A stretch of 64,000 nt of DNA from positions 1-64,000 of the forward strand of contig JANQLF010000055.1 in the NCBI GenBank assembly GCA_028280785.1, written 5' to 3'. This document shows, piece after piece, positions 1 to 10,106 of this stretch; the stretch's first letter is position 1, and every line of letters starts with the position of its first letter. Made by a program: the position numbers and the translations under genes. Below the pieces are notes generated by a model. It searched no databases, was not told the origin of the DNA, and saw only the letters and a program-made list of their open reading frames with translations. The DNA comes from Planctomycetota bacterium (GTDB lineage: Bacteria; Planctomycetota; UBA11346).

Positions 1-2352
1 CAATTAACAAAATCCTATCCAGAAGCGATGGATGAATGGCCACAAAAAGGTCATGACGCTGCACGCACGATGACCTCCAATGATACACTTGTTGGTCCGC
101 CAACTGCCATGCGTTGGATAGCTGGTAACGCATGGACAGATGAAGTGAGCTGGTCCTATATGAAAATGGTCAGCGCCGGAGGCCGTGTTTTTTACAAATA
201 CAATATCAAGAACAGTTATGGCAGAAATTTAACCGAGGAAAAAATACTCATTCTTGCCCGTGATGCGTTCAATGGCTTAGAGATTTGGCGTAAATACATT
301 CCCTATGATAAATCCTTTAAAATGGATTTGCCAATGGTTGCCACCAAAACCAAACTCTATATTCCGGGAGTCGTTCTTGATGCTACGACTGGCAAAGAGA
401 TAGGAAAAAGCAAAGGTGCCAGAGCACTACACAAAAACGGTGTGTATTTACTCGCTAATGGTAAACCAAAACTTTACGATGCCGAAACCAATGAATTGTT
501 ATGGGAATATAAAAAAGGTTGTCGCGAAGGACTGATTGGCGAAGAACATATCTATGCCCGTCTTTACGATGGCAGTCTCGTTTGCCTAGAACGGGAAACT
601 GGCAAGGAACTCTGGCAAGCTCCTGGACAGGGTGAAATATTTTCATACCGCGATGGCATTATTTTTACCAGACAATATAAAACTAAAGGCGATGGCCTTA
701 ATCACGCTTACGATGCTAAAGATGGCAAACACTTGTGGACGCATGCCTACCCCTTGCCAGCCCATGGCGGTCGTCCTGATATATGGTTTCTTCATGGCTT
801 AGCCTGGGTCCATGATGCAGATCCGAAAAGAAAAAAATACGTCGGCGAATCCTGGGTTGGCTTAAATCCACGAACAGGCGTAAAAGAAAAACGCGTATTG
901 ATGGAATATAAAGTAAAGCATCGTTGTGCCCCGCATCGCGCCACGGTTAATTATATCATGGGCGGTGGTATGGATTTCTTTGATTTAAAACAACAAAAAG
1001 TTTTTTCTTTCCATGGTGTACGCAATGTTTGCAGCTTCGGCTATATGCCTGCTAATGGTATGATTTATAGTTCCACTACTTTGTGCATGTGTTTTGCTCA
1101 AATACGTGGTGCTTCTGGTGTAGCCCGTGATCATATTCCAAGCGTTAAAGAAATGCGCGCACGATCAGCACCTGATTTCATCAAAGGGACTGCATTCCTT
1201 AAAAAACCTAGTTTAAAAATTAGCGAATTTGATTGGCCAAGTTATCGTAATGGACCGCAACGCTTTGGCTCAACAACGCATGAACTTCCTGAACAATTAA
1301 AACAAGCGTGGATCAGTGATTTAGGTGCCAAAATTTCTAGCCCGGTTGCTGCTGCTGGATTAGTCGTGGTTTCACTCGTCGACCAGCATCAAGTCGTGGC
1401 ACTCAACGATGACAATGGCAAAGAACGCTGGCGCTTTCAAGCAGGTGCACGCGTTGATTCGCCCCCCACACTCTATCAAGGTCGTACTTATTTCGGTTGC
1501 CGCGACGGCTGGTTGTATTGCCTCAGCGCAGATAACGGCGAATTAGTTTGGCGACGTCGCATTGCCCCCGAAGACAAACGCATTGTTTCTCGCGGTCAGA
1601 TCGAATCAGCCTGGGCCGTTCCCGGAAGCGTACTTATTCAAGACGATACATTATATTGTGCAGCGGGTCGTCACTCTGAAATTGACGGCGGCATATTTCT
1701 CTGCGCCATTAACCCAAAAAATGGCAATGTTATCTGGGAACAACAGGTACAGCGTCCCAATGCATTCGAACAAACAGCACCGAGTAAAATTGATAATGAA
1801 GCCAATGAAATACTCAGTAGCGATGGTAAAACCCTGTACATGCATCTTCATCAATTCGATTGTAAAACTGGTGAACGCAGCTCCGTCACCAGTAATTATA
1901 TGTGGGGTAGTCCAGTCGGTTTTACCGTCGACATCACCAATCCCCCTTATGGCTGGAAACACGAAGAACAACGCCAGTGGAAATATAAAGACACTAGAGG
2001 CCGACATATTGCCAAAGGCACATCACTCAGCGTTCAGGGGAATCATGTGTATGGTATTTATAATGACCGCGGTGAGATTTTTCGAAATCGCAACAAACAA
2101 GCTTGGCGAGTCAAAGCCGCTGAAGGTAGTCGCGCACGTGCCATTTTAGTTGCAGGAAATACGTTCTATATAGCCAGTGTTAATTTGAATGACAATAAAA
2201 CCGGACAACTCTACCGACTTAATTGCGAAGATGGCACAGAAAAATACCAAAGTGTTACGCTCCCAGTAGATCCTCGTCACGACGGAATGGCAGCAACAAA
2301 AGACAAGCATGCCATCTGCAGCAAAGATGGGAAAGTTGTTTGCCTCAAATAA
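1..2352 (+). CDS. PQQ-binding-like beta-propeller repeat protein, 5' end outside window
   Basis: The frame is open to base 1 (QLTKSYPEAMDEWPQKG...). Repeated propeller-like strands (DAKDGKHLWTH, DNGKERWRFQAGARVDSPPTLYQGRTYFGCRDGWLYCLSADNGELVWR). Clear similarity to the ORFs at 31177 and 55664. Confidence 0.85.
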   Translation, partial: QLTKSYPEAMDEWPQKGHDAARTMTSNDTLVGPPTAMRWIAGNAWTDEVSWSYMKMVSAGGRVFYKYNIKNSYGRNLTEEKILILARDAFNGLEIWRKYIPYDKSFKMDLPMVATKTKLYIPGVVLDATTGKEIGKSKGARALHKNGVYLLANGKPKLYDAETNELLWEYKKGCREGLIGEEHIYARLYDGSLVCLERETGKELWQAPGQGEIFSYRDGIIFTRQYKTKGDGLNHAYDAKDGKHLWTHAYPLPAHGGRPDIWFLHGLAWVHDADPKRKKYVGESWVGLNPRTGVKEKRVLMEYKVKHRCAPHRATVNYIMGGGMDFFDLKQQKVFSFHGVRNVCSFGYMPANGMIYSSTTLCMCFAQIRGASGVARDHIPSVKEMRARSAPDFIKGTAFLKKPSLKISEFDWPSYRNGPQRFGSTTHELPEQLKQAWISDLGAKISSPVAAAGLVVVSLVDQHQVVALNDDNGKERWRFQAGARVDSPPTLYQGRTYFGCRDGWLYCLSADNGELVWRRRIAPEDKRIVSRGQIESAWAVPGSVLIQDDTLYCAAGRHSEIDGGIFLCAINPKNGNVIWEQQVQRPNAFEQTAPSKIDNEANEILSSDGKTLYMHLHQFDCKTGERSSVTSNYMWGSPVGFTVDITNPPYGWKHEEQRQWKYKDTRGRHIAKGTSLSVQGNHVYGIYNDRGEIFRNRNKQAWRVKAAEGSRARAILVAGNTFYIASVNLNDNKTGQLYRLNCEDGTEKYQSVTLPVDPRHDGMAATKDKHAICSKDGKVVCLK

Positions 2353-2373
2353 TTCAAGACAAAGAGAATAGAT

Positions 2374-3246
2374 ATGGCATAACGCATCATCGCCTTCGGC
2401 GCCCATCACGACGACATTGAAATCCGCGCAGGCGGCACTATCGCCAAATACATCAAAATGGGCTGGGAAGTCATTTATGTAGTCGCTGTCGACTCTGTGT
2501 ATGTCTTCCATAATTACCAACCACCAAATAAAACCTTTTCTGAATTAACCCATGAAGACATTCTTAGTACTCGTGAGAATGAATCCACTCAAGGAGCAAA
2601 GGCGCTAGGAACCTCAGAACCCGTTTTTTTACACCTAAAACCGTCTTATCATTGGACCAATGAAACCACAACCCATGCGCGCGTTCATTTTAATGATGAA
2701 GATGATGATATAATCGAAGGCATGAAATCCTTTCGCGGTAAATATTTCTGCCTGCAAGCTGCACGCACGCAAGCGTGCGTTGATGAAATAGCTGAATTTA
2801 TTAAATCTTATGAACCTGAAATTGTTCTAACCCAACAACCAAACGATTTACACCTTGAACATTACTCCATTTCGTGCCTTGCTTTCGTCGCATGCAGACA
2901 GCTCCTCCAACAAGGTATGTCACTTAAATTGTATGCCTGGGAAATGGGCTCCATTGGTCGTTTATTAAAATTCACACCGGATGTAGTCGTCGATATTTCT
3001 GACACCTTCGATATAAAACTCGAATCGATTAAACCATTTATCTCTCAGCAAAGTTCTGATGACCTAGATATGTTCGAACGCCATGTACGCAATTCAGGAA
3101 GCTACTGGGGCAAAAAAATCGGAACTGCCTTCGCGGAACCGTTCTCAGAATTATTAATTCATGCTCCGAAAGAGGGAAGCAGCTTGAGCGAAGAAGAGCA
3201 AGATCGTTTCTCTCAATATCTCGACCATTGTAAATCTGAGCTTTAA
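2374..3246 (+). pseudogene. PIG-L/LmbE family deacetylase, reading frame interrupted by TAA at codon 3
   Basis: ATG at 2374 with upstream AAAGAGA, then GCA TAA, then RIIAFGAHHDDIEIRAGGTIAKYIKMGWEV... continuing in frame to 3246. AHxDDxE and the later NDLHLEHYS match PIG-L metal-site motifs. The next ATG (2458) lies after the first motif. Confidence 0.65.
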
Positions 3247-3459
3247 ACACACTCGCATCTCTTTCGGTTTTGAATGTTTCTTTGTTAACTACTGGCATAA
3301 CAGTAGAAAAGCATTGGTGCACCAGCGCTACAAATCTCTAGAATTAGTATCGAAGGCTTGTAATTTAGCATCGATAAACGATCACTCTGTCACTAGCGTA
3401 TAGTAATGCATTTTATAGGCAGATCGTTCGTAACTTTGAAATTAATGAAAGAGATGCAC

Positions 3460-5760
3460 ATGAAATTCACAATTTTTTTCTTAGCCCTATTTAGCATTAC
3501 TGTAGATATACAATTAGCACATGCTGCCAGTGACAAAGTACTCTGTGATTTTGAAGAATCCGCCAAAGGCTGGGCTGGTGGACAACTCGTCAAAAAACAT
3601 GCAACAGTTGGTGAAGGCGCTTACCTCATCCCAATCGGTAAAAAATCGACCTATACATGTTCAGGGGATTGGTCTGCTTACCGCCATTTTAAAATAGATG
3701 TCATTAATCCTGGAATGGTCCTCTTAGCAAATTTCAGATTTTTCGACACGGCAGGTCGGCAAATTATGTCGTTTGAATACAATGTTTACAGCGGTCGAAC
3801 AACGCAACACATCCGCGTTGATGGTTTACGCAATAATTTTGGCATTGGCGAAGGCATAGACACCAAAAATATGGCAAAGTTGGAAATCACACTGAAAAAC
3901 CGTCATCAACATGATAAATCAAAAGATGGCATTTATCTTGATAACATCCGCCTCTCAACAAGACCAACCGAAGCATTTCGTGATTACGTCGATGGCAAAC
4001 CAGTTGGCGATATTAAAATGGAATTACCAGATGGGTTTTTATTGCCAGAATTTCCCGGCATGGAAGCAGGCTATCATACCTGGGCTTTAGACCCCAATAG
4101 ATTTCAACTGCTTTGCCGTCCAGGTACAGGACGAGACGGTAAAGGCAGAGCTTTAGAAATGAAACCACTCGCTGTTAATAAAATTAAATTCTGGGACGGG
4201 GTGCGCAAATTCCCCAAGGACGGAACTTACGTACTGAGTTTTTGGGCAAAAGGTGCACTCGGATCGTCAATTGTTGATTTATCATTCCAAAAGAAAGCGT
4301 TCAAACTTAGCCCTGAGTGGAAACACTGTACTTACGAATTTAATAAAAAAGCCGGTTCGACTCGACGCTTTGTCCTCGAAGCCCAAAACATGAGTGGCAA
4401 ATCTGTTTTTGTCGATGATCTCGTCGTTTACCTCAAAGGTGGTAAAGGTAGTCTTGAGCCTGTTTCAAAGGTAGAGCAAAAGCCCTCAGTCGTTACCTGG
4501 GCTGACGGAATTATTTATATTAATGGTAAAGCGACATTTATGCTTGGCTTCCACCGCGGTAATCCAGACGTATTTCGTGACTCGCCGTTTAATCTCTGTC
4601 TGCCACATGAATTATTACAACCAGACATGTCCTTTCTCGATAAATGTGCGAAATACGGCCTGTACACCACGGTTAATTTAACTGCACCAATGCGCGCTAT
4701 CGCACCAGAAAGCGCTGGTCGCTTTGCCGAAAAATATAAAAATCATCCAGCTTTATTTAGTTATTATCTCTGCGATGAGCCAGATCATTCTAGTCCATCT
4801 GCCGTATCTGAGCCTACGGTTCTTGCTCGTGCCACTGAAATCCTCCATGAACTTGATCCCAATCATCCCACCTCTGCCTTAGTCATTCCCTGGTGTGCAT
4901 CAAATATGTACCGCTATCGCGATGCAGTTGATGTTTTATCAGCAGACCGTTACGCCGTCGAAGGCACTGCCAACAATAAAAACTTGTGGACCGTATGGCG
5001 ATCCAACGAAGCCATGCGTCGCTCAGGCACGGAAGGACAACCCAATATATTCACTCCAAAGTCGCCTGGTAACATTACCCGCGAAGAAAATTGGTCGCAA
5101 GCATACATGTGTATCGTTGCTGGTGCGGCCGGCATTACGTGGTTCCACTATGATATGGCGAAACCAAAATGGGACGACTTTGTCGAACTTGGTAAAGAAC
5201 TCAGGGAGATAGAAGAATACTTAGTTGGTGTTGAACTTGAACGTGGCTTAAAAATTGAAGGGAAAAATGGTGTGCGTGCAATCGGTCGCGCTGGCAAAGA
5301 AAACACTGCACTAATCGCAGTTAATATTAAACCGAATCAAGCAAACAATGTAAAAATAACTGCCCCCTTCCTAGCTCATGCAAAAACAGCAACAGTGATG
5401 TTCGAAAACCGAAGTGTACCTGTAAAAGACGGTGTGATTATCGACAGCTTCAAAGGCCTTGAGCGGCATGTCTATATTGTCGACGGCTTACCAAAAGGAG
5501 TAAAACAACGTAAACCACCGCGTCCAGGCGACCCAACTGTTACCGATGCAGGTGCTGCATGGCGCGTAGATATTCAAGCAAGTTTTGCCGGCCGCAGCGC
5601 AGACGATGTCAAACGTGACAAGGATATGCAAACGCAAATTAGCAAAGCTGAGGCTGCACTAGAGAACGGCGACAGGGATACGGCTAAGAAAATATACGAA
5701 GCATTGCTTAAAAAATATCCGGACGCACAAGATATTCGCGAACGTATTAGAAGCATGTAG
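3460..5760 (+). CDS. Secreted TIM-barrel glycoside hydrolase-like protein with N-terminal beta-sandwich and C-terminal TPR-like tail
   Basis: Signal peptide MKFTIFFLALFSITVDIQLAHA. Barrel-like segment MLGFHRGNPDVFRDSPFNLC...HPALFSYYLCDEPDH. Tail ISKAEAALENGDRDTAKKIYEALLKKYP. Confidence 0.7.
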   Translation: MKFTIFFLALFSITVDIQLAHAASDKVLCDFEESAKGWAGGQLVKKHATVGEGAYLIPIGKKSTYTCSGDWSAYRHFKIDVINPGMVLLANFRFFDTAGRQIMSFEYNVYSGRTTQHIRVDGLRNNFGIGEGIDTKNMAKLEITLKNRHQHDKSKDGIYLDNIRLSTRPTEAFRDYVDGKPVGDIKMELPDGFLLPEFPGMEAGYHTWALDPNRFQLLCRPGTGRDGKGRALEMKPLAVNKIKFWDGVRKFPKDGTYVLSFWAKGALGSSIVDLSFQKKAFKLSPEWKHCTYEFNKKAGSTRRFVLEAQNMSGKSVFVDDLVVYLKGGKGSLEPVSKVEQKPSVVTWADGIIYINGKATFMLGFHRGNPDVFRDSPFNLCLPHELLQPDMSFLDKCAKYGLYTTVNLTAPMRAIAPESAGRFAEKYKNHPALFSYYLCDEPDHSSPSAVSEPTVLARATEILHELDPNHPTSALVIPWCASNMYRYRDAVDVLSADRYAVEGTANNKNLWTVWRSNEAMRRSGTEGQPNIFTPKSPGNITREENWSQAYMCIVAGAAGITWFHYDMAKPKWDDFVELGKELREIEEYLVGVELERGLKIEGKNGVRAIGRAGKENTALIAVNIKPNQANNVKITAPFLAHAKTATVMFENRSVPVKDGVIIDSFKGLERHVYIVDGLPKGVKQRKPPRPGDPTVTDAGAAWRVDIQASFAGRSADDVKRDKDMQTQISKAEAALENGDRDTAKKIYEALLKKYPDAQDIRERIRSM

Positions 5761-5896
5761 TGAGCAGGTACTAGCCATCTCCAAATAATCACTCAAGCAA
5801 TGCTTGTTCCGTATATCGAATGACTCTAATCGCTTGATAGTTGTATAAGCCTAATTATGACACTGCCGATTTTCACCCAGGCAGAGGTATAACATT

Positions 5897-7801
5897 ATGC
5901 TTATTCGTTATGTATTATGGCTCATTCGACGACTTCAGCGATTCGCACGTTTTTTTGGTAGACGCAATCCACGAATTGCTGCCTATATTGCTGCCCTCAT
6001 TGCAACACTGTTAGCAATTATTAATCCGCAGCCTGAGCCAGAGCCACAATTTGATGAGCAATCTGTTGCAGGTGCATGGATTCTCGAGGTCAATAATCAG
6101 GCCGAACTGTCTTGTGTTTTAGATGGCAGCGGCGTTGTCAGCACTGCTTCTAACTTTTTTAATAACGGCGGATCCTACCAAGTTGCAGGAAATGGTGACT
6201 TTAGCATGGCCTGGAATCAATTAGGCAGCAGCCCTATTCAATTCAGTGGTAACTTTGACAGCGAAACGAGCGGAACTTTTACACAGCCAAAAAGTGGTAA
6301 CTTAGTTAAAGTAGCAGATCGCTCAGCCATGTCTGGATTATGGTATGCACGTTATATCCGCACTGCAGGAACATCCGAGACTTTTGAGGGCAGCTTTCAA
6401 GTCGATAACGAAGGATTTATTACCAGCTCAAGTGGTGATTTAACCTTAAATAGCGGTAGTATTTTTATTGCTGACGGCGGCGTGGTTATGCATGCTAAAA
6501 CTAATTTAAATAATGCTTGGATTGAAGTTGCATGTGCAGGTAGCGGCGACACACAATTGGTGACTGGCAATCTTACCCTCGACACTGGATATGGCATAGA
6601 TGGTACATTTATTTTCCAACGTGACCCATTCGCAGTGCCACTTGATATCGCTGGCCATTGGATGTGGCGTGTCGGTGGCAGCGCACAACTCTATACCGTT
6701 TTTGATGATCAAGGTAGCGTTATTGATGCATCTAATTTCTTTAATAATGGAGGCACTTATAATCTTGAAGCCAATGGCGATTTCACCATGGACTTGGTAG
6801 AAACTGGAAATCCCGATATTCATTTCGAAGGAAATTTCAGCAGCAGTGACGAAGGCACATTCACTACACCAGCTGTTGGAACCATGGAACGTATCGCCGA
6901 TCCAAGTGCTATGTCTGGCTTATGGCATGCTACGTGGACACGTTCAGTTAACGCTGATGAAATTTTGAGTGGTAGCTTTACCGTTGATAGTGAGGGCGTT
7001 ATCACTAGTTCCGACGGACAATTACCATTGACTGCTGGCCGTATTTATATTTCAAACGGCGCTGTGGTTATGCATGCCAAAACCACTCGCTCAGATGCAT
7101 GGGTTGAATTAACCTGTCGTGGCACAGGAAGCACCATCTCAGCTTCTGGTAGTTTAAGCTTAGACTCGCCGAATAGCAGCGATGGCTCCTTTATTTTTAG
7201 CCGCACCTTAAATGTCACTAAAGCTGACATGCAAGGCCCATGGCTGCTACAGATTAATGGTCAAGCGGAACAATATATCGTTTGTGATGGCACTGGCGGT
7301 TTAGTTGCCTCGAATTTCTTTAACAACGGTGGCACTTATAATACCGGCGGTACGGGCTTAACCATGTCATGGAGTCAAGAATTCGGTGCCTCCATTAATT
7401 TCACCGGCACATTTACTAGCAAGGCAACAGCCAATGTTACAGGACCTGCCAGTGGCACTTTAGTGAAAGTTTCGAATCCAGGGGCACTACAGGGCACCTG
7501 GGGCGGTGATTTAAATAAAACCACGCAAACTCCAACAACGCGCAATATTACCTTTGACGTTGATGCAAATGGTGCGATTACCAGCTCTACTGGTGACTTA
7601 AGCATCACCAGCGGATTTGCATTCCTTGAAAATGGCCAAGTGGTTATTCATGCGAAAACCACCAACACCGATGCTTGGGGTGAATTTCATTGCTGGGGCA
7701 CTGGCACCACCACTGATTTAAATGGTGACATGGGCGTCGATTCACCATTTGACGATGATGGCAGCTTTAGCTTCACCAATCCGCCACCTGTCAATAACTA
7801 A
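5897..7801 (+). CDS. Membrane-anchored protein of three tandem ~190-aa repeats
   Basis: Basic N-terminus with one TM segment, then three units each containing SNFFNNGG(S/T)Y, S(G)LW/GTW and ITSS(S/D/T)G(D/Q)L. Ends PPPVNN. Confidence 0.75.
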   Translation: MLIRYVLWLIRRLQRFARFFGRRNPRIAAYIAALIATLLAIINPQPEPEPQFDEQSVAGAWILEVNNQAELSCVLDGSGVVSTASNFFNNGGSYQVAGNGDFSMAWNQLGSSPIQFSGNFDSETSGTFTQPKSGNLVKVADRSAMSGLWYARYIRTAGTSETFEGSFQVDNEGFITSSSGDLTLNSGSIFIADGGVVMHAKTNLNNAWIEVACAGSGDTQLVTGNLTLDTGYGIDGTFIFQRDPFAVPLDIAGHWMWRVGGSAQLYTVFDDQGSVIDASNFFNNGGTYNLEANGDFTMDLVETGNPDIHFEGNFSSSDEGTFTTPAVGTMERIADPSAMSGLWHATWTRSVNADEILSGSFTVDSEGVITSSDGQLPLTAGRIYISNGAVVMHAKTTRSDAWVELTCRGTGSTISASGSLSLDSPNSSDGSFIFSRTLNVTKADMQGPWLLQINGQAEQYIVCDGTGGLVASNFFNNGGTYNTGGTGLTMSWSQEFGASINFTGTFTSKATANVTGPASGTLVKVSNPGALQGTWGGDLNKTTQTPTTRNITFDVDANGAITSSTGDLSITSGFAFLENGQVVIHAKTTNTDAWGEFHCWGTGTTTDLNGDMGVDSPFDDDGSFSFTNPPPVNN

Positions 7802-7830
7802 TTAAAACAATCAGTTTATTTTAATAAAAA

Positions 7831-7858
7831 CCTATAGCATCCCGCTATAGGTTTTTTT
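7831..7858 (+). terminator. Rho-independent terminator
   Basis: CCTATAGC-ATCCC-GCTATAGG perfect 8-bp stem followed by TTTTTTT, 30 bp after the stop of 5897..7801. Confidence 0.9.
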
Positions 7859-7893
7859 AATGCATCACCCAAAAAGCTAGATGTAATCCCGTC

Positions 7894-9186
7894 ATGCCAA
7901 AACCAAATATTCTGTGGATATTCACCGACCAGCACCGCGCATCCGCCATGTCCTGTGCGGGTGACCCAAATGTTCAAACCCCACATATTGATCGTTTAGC
8001 GGCTGAAGGCATTCGCTTTACCAACGCCTATGCCAACTCGCCTATGTGCGCACCGTTTCGCGGCTCCCTGTACACTGGGCAATATATATCCACGCACGGG
8101 GTAAATTGTTTATTTAAACCATTAGATCCGAATAAACAGCCGCTCCTGCCACAGGTACTCCAAGACAACGGATATCATACCTCGCATATGGGAAAGTGGC
8201 ATTTATCTGGCGGCGACTGTCCATCGCATTTTGTCTCACCTTATTTTCGTCCTGGCTGGGATGACTGGATGGGCTGGGAAAACTCAAACCGACCATTTAA
8301 CACTGAATTTGGCAAGGGTGATATGCCGATACCCCTCTACACCATGGATGGTTATCAAACCGATGTCATGACTGACATGTTTCTTGATTGGTTAAAGGAA
8401 TACAATGAAGACAAACCATGGTTTCATGTGATGTCTTATGAATCTCCACATCCACCAAATCAAGCACCCGACGAATACATGCAACGCTATGAAAATGCAG
8501 ACATTCAATTACGCCCGAATGTCGATTTAAATGATCCTAAAATTGACGGTTATATAAAAACGCATCAAGGCTATTACGCACAAATTTGCAATATGGATGA
8601 TAATGTTGGACGTATTATCAAGGCATTGGAAGACCAAGGACAACTAGACAACACCATTATATTCTATTTTGCCGATCACGGCGACATGATGGGTAGCCAT
8701 GGACGACGAAATAAAGAAGTCGCCGAGCAAGAATCCTCGAATATCCCCTTCCTAGTTCGCTGCCCAGGATTAATTAAATCACAAGTTACTGATGCATTTA
8801 TTTCATGTGTTGACATTATGCCAAGCCTACTCGGTTTGCTTGGTATCGATATTCCTGACAGCGTCGAAGGTCAGGATTGCAGCGACACTATCTGTGGGAT
8901 AGATAACGATGGAACTGATTCGGTATTATTTCAATTCGATCGTCCATTTTTTAGTTTTAAAGAACACCATGAACTGCACTATCGTGGCATCCGTCATGGT
9001 CCTTGGAAATATATCGTGCATTATTTCCCAGAACGCAATCGCCTCTACAATCTTGATGAAGACCCTTATGAAATGCACAACCGCATTCACGACGACAAAT
9101 ACCAGGATATTGCGAGTGAATTACATGAACATTTGCAGCATAAATTAAACACTATTAAAGACGATTTTATCCTGCGAACACATTAA
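7894..9186 (+). CDS. Sulfatase (alkaline-phosphatase superfamily)
   Basis: PNILWIFTDQHR; CAPFRGSLYTG (C-x-P-x-R, Cys codon at 8047); ADHGDMMGSHG. Confidence 0.92.
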   Translation: MPKPNILWIFTDQHRASAMSCAGDPNVQTPHIDRLAAEGIRFTNAYANSPMCAPFRGSLYTGQYISTHGVNCLFKPLDPNKQPLLPQVLQDNGYHTSHMGKWHLSGGDCPSHFVSPYFRPGWDDWMGWENSNRPFNTEFGKGDMPIPLYTMDGYQTDVMTDMFLDWLKEYNEDKPWFHVMSYESPHPPNQAPDEYMQRYENADIQLRPNVDLNDPKIDGYIKTHQGYYAQICNMDDNVGRIIKALEDQGQLDNTIIFYFADHGDMMGSHGRRNKEVAEQESSNIPFLVRCPGLIKSQVTDAFISCVDIMPSLLGLLGIDIPDSVEGQDCSDTICGIDNDGTDSVLFQFDRPFFSFKEHHELHYRGIRHGPWKYIVHYFPERNRLYNLDEDPYEMHNRIHDDKYQDIASELHEHLQHKLNTIKDDFILRTH

Positions 9187-9216
9187 TGCACTTGATATGC
9201 ATTCATACAATAATGA

Positions 9217-10074
9217 CTAACGCAGCCACCCCAAGGAACTCAAATAAGTCTCAAATGTAAATTGCGGCTCGTAGCCTAATTTTTCTTTCGCCTTAGCGCA
9301 GCTTTGAATGCGAATATCCCCCTGCCACTCGTATCCGTGCGCCTTCATATGATCAAATGCCCCTGGATAATAACGATCCAACAAAGCTTGAGGGTTGTTC
9401 TGAGCGTCATCTAGGTCGCTTGCAACAAATGGATTCCCAGCAAGCACATTAAAGACCTCAATCGGTTGATCCATCGCATAATCAACACAACGCATCACCA
9501 GTTGCGCAACATCTTCACGGCGCAAACGGTTACCAAGAAATTCAGGGCTCGGATCCGGTAATCCGGTATAATTACCAGGTCGTAAAATTATTGATTCCAT
9601 TCCATGTCCGCGTGCATAATAAGCCGCAATATCTTCAGAGCATATTTTAGCTAACGCATAAATACTACCTGCCGGGCGCGCGACTGGATGCGATTCATCG
9701 AAAAAACCGCTCTTGTGATCATAGACGTCCTGTGATGAGAAAAAAATTACACGTTTCACCTGAGCAAATAGCGCCGCTCGATACAGGTGATGAGTTGATT
9801 GAGCGCTCATTTCCCACCATGTATGGTAATGATCGGGTCCTTCTGGTGCACGCGGAAGACTATGGTCTGTTGTTCCTGCTGTATGAATAATCAAATCGAC
9901 GCCTTGCATATGCGACGCCAACATTAATTCATCCAAGACTGATGCGCGCACGCAGGTGCATTCATAATCCAATGCTCGCACATCTAATGCAATAAGCTCA
10001 TGTCCAGACTCTATTAATTGTGGCACAATTAATTGGCAAGCATTTCCACCTGCCCCTGTAACCAAAATTTTCAT
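9217..10074 (-). CDS. NAD-dependent epimerase/dehydratase (extended SDR)
   Basis: MKILVTGAGGNACQLIVPQLIESGHE Rossmann motif; SIYALAK (YxxxK). Confidence 0.9.
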   Translation of the reverse strand: MKILVTGAGGNACQLIVPQLIESGHELIALDVRALDYECTCVRASVLDELMLASHMQGVDLIIHTAGTTDHSLPRAPEGPDHYHTWWEMSAQSTHHLYRAALFAQVKRVIFFSSQDVYDHKSGFFDESHPVARPAGSIYALAKICSEDIAAYYARGHGMESIILRPGNYTGLPDPSPEFLGNRLRREDVAQLVMRCVDYAMDQPIEVFNVLAGNPFVASDLDDAQNNPQALLDRYYPGAFDHMKAHGYEWQGDIRIQSCAKAKEKLGYEPQFTFETYLSSLGWLR

Positions 10075-10106
10075 TTTCAGTCCTCTACATACAGTAATCA
10101 GCACAC

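Noticed and set aside
1562-2149. 195-aa ORF overlapping the first propeller gene in another frame
   Set aside because: Same-strand shadow frame of a convincing CDS; low-complexity basic composition, no motif and no RBS.
2146-2520. 124-aa antisense ORF across the PIG-L start region
   Set aside because: Antisense to recognisable PIG-L motifs; the motif-bearing frame explains the region better.
3289-3306. CTACTG-GCATAA-CAGTAG hairpin after the PIG-L gene as a terminator
   Set aside because: Only 6 bp and followed by AAAAGC rather than a T-tract on the plus strand.
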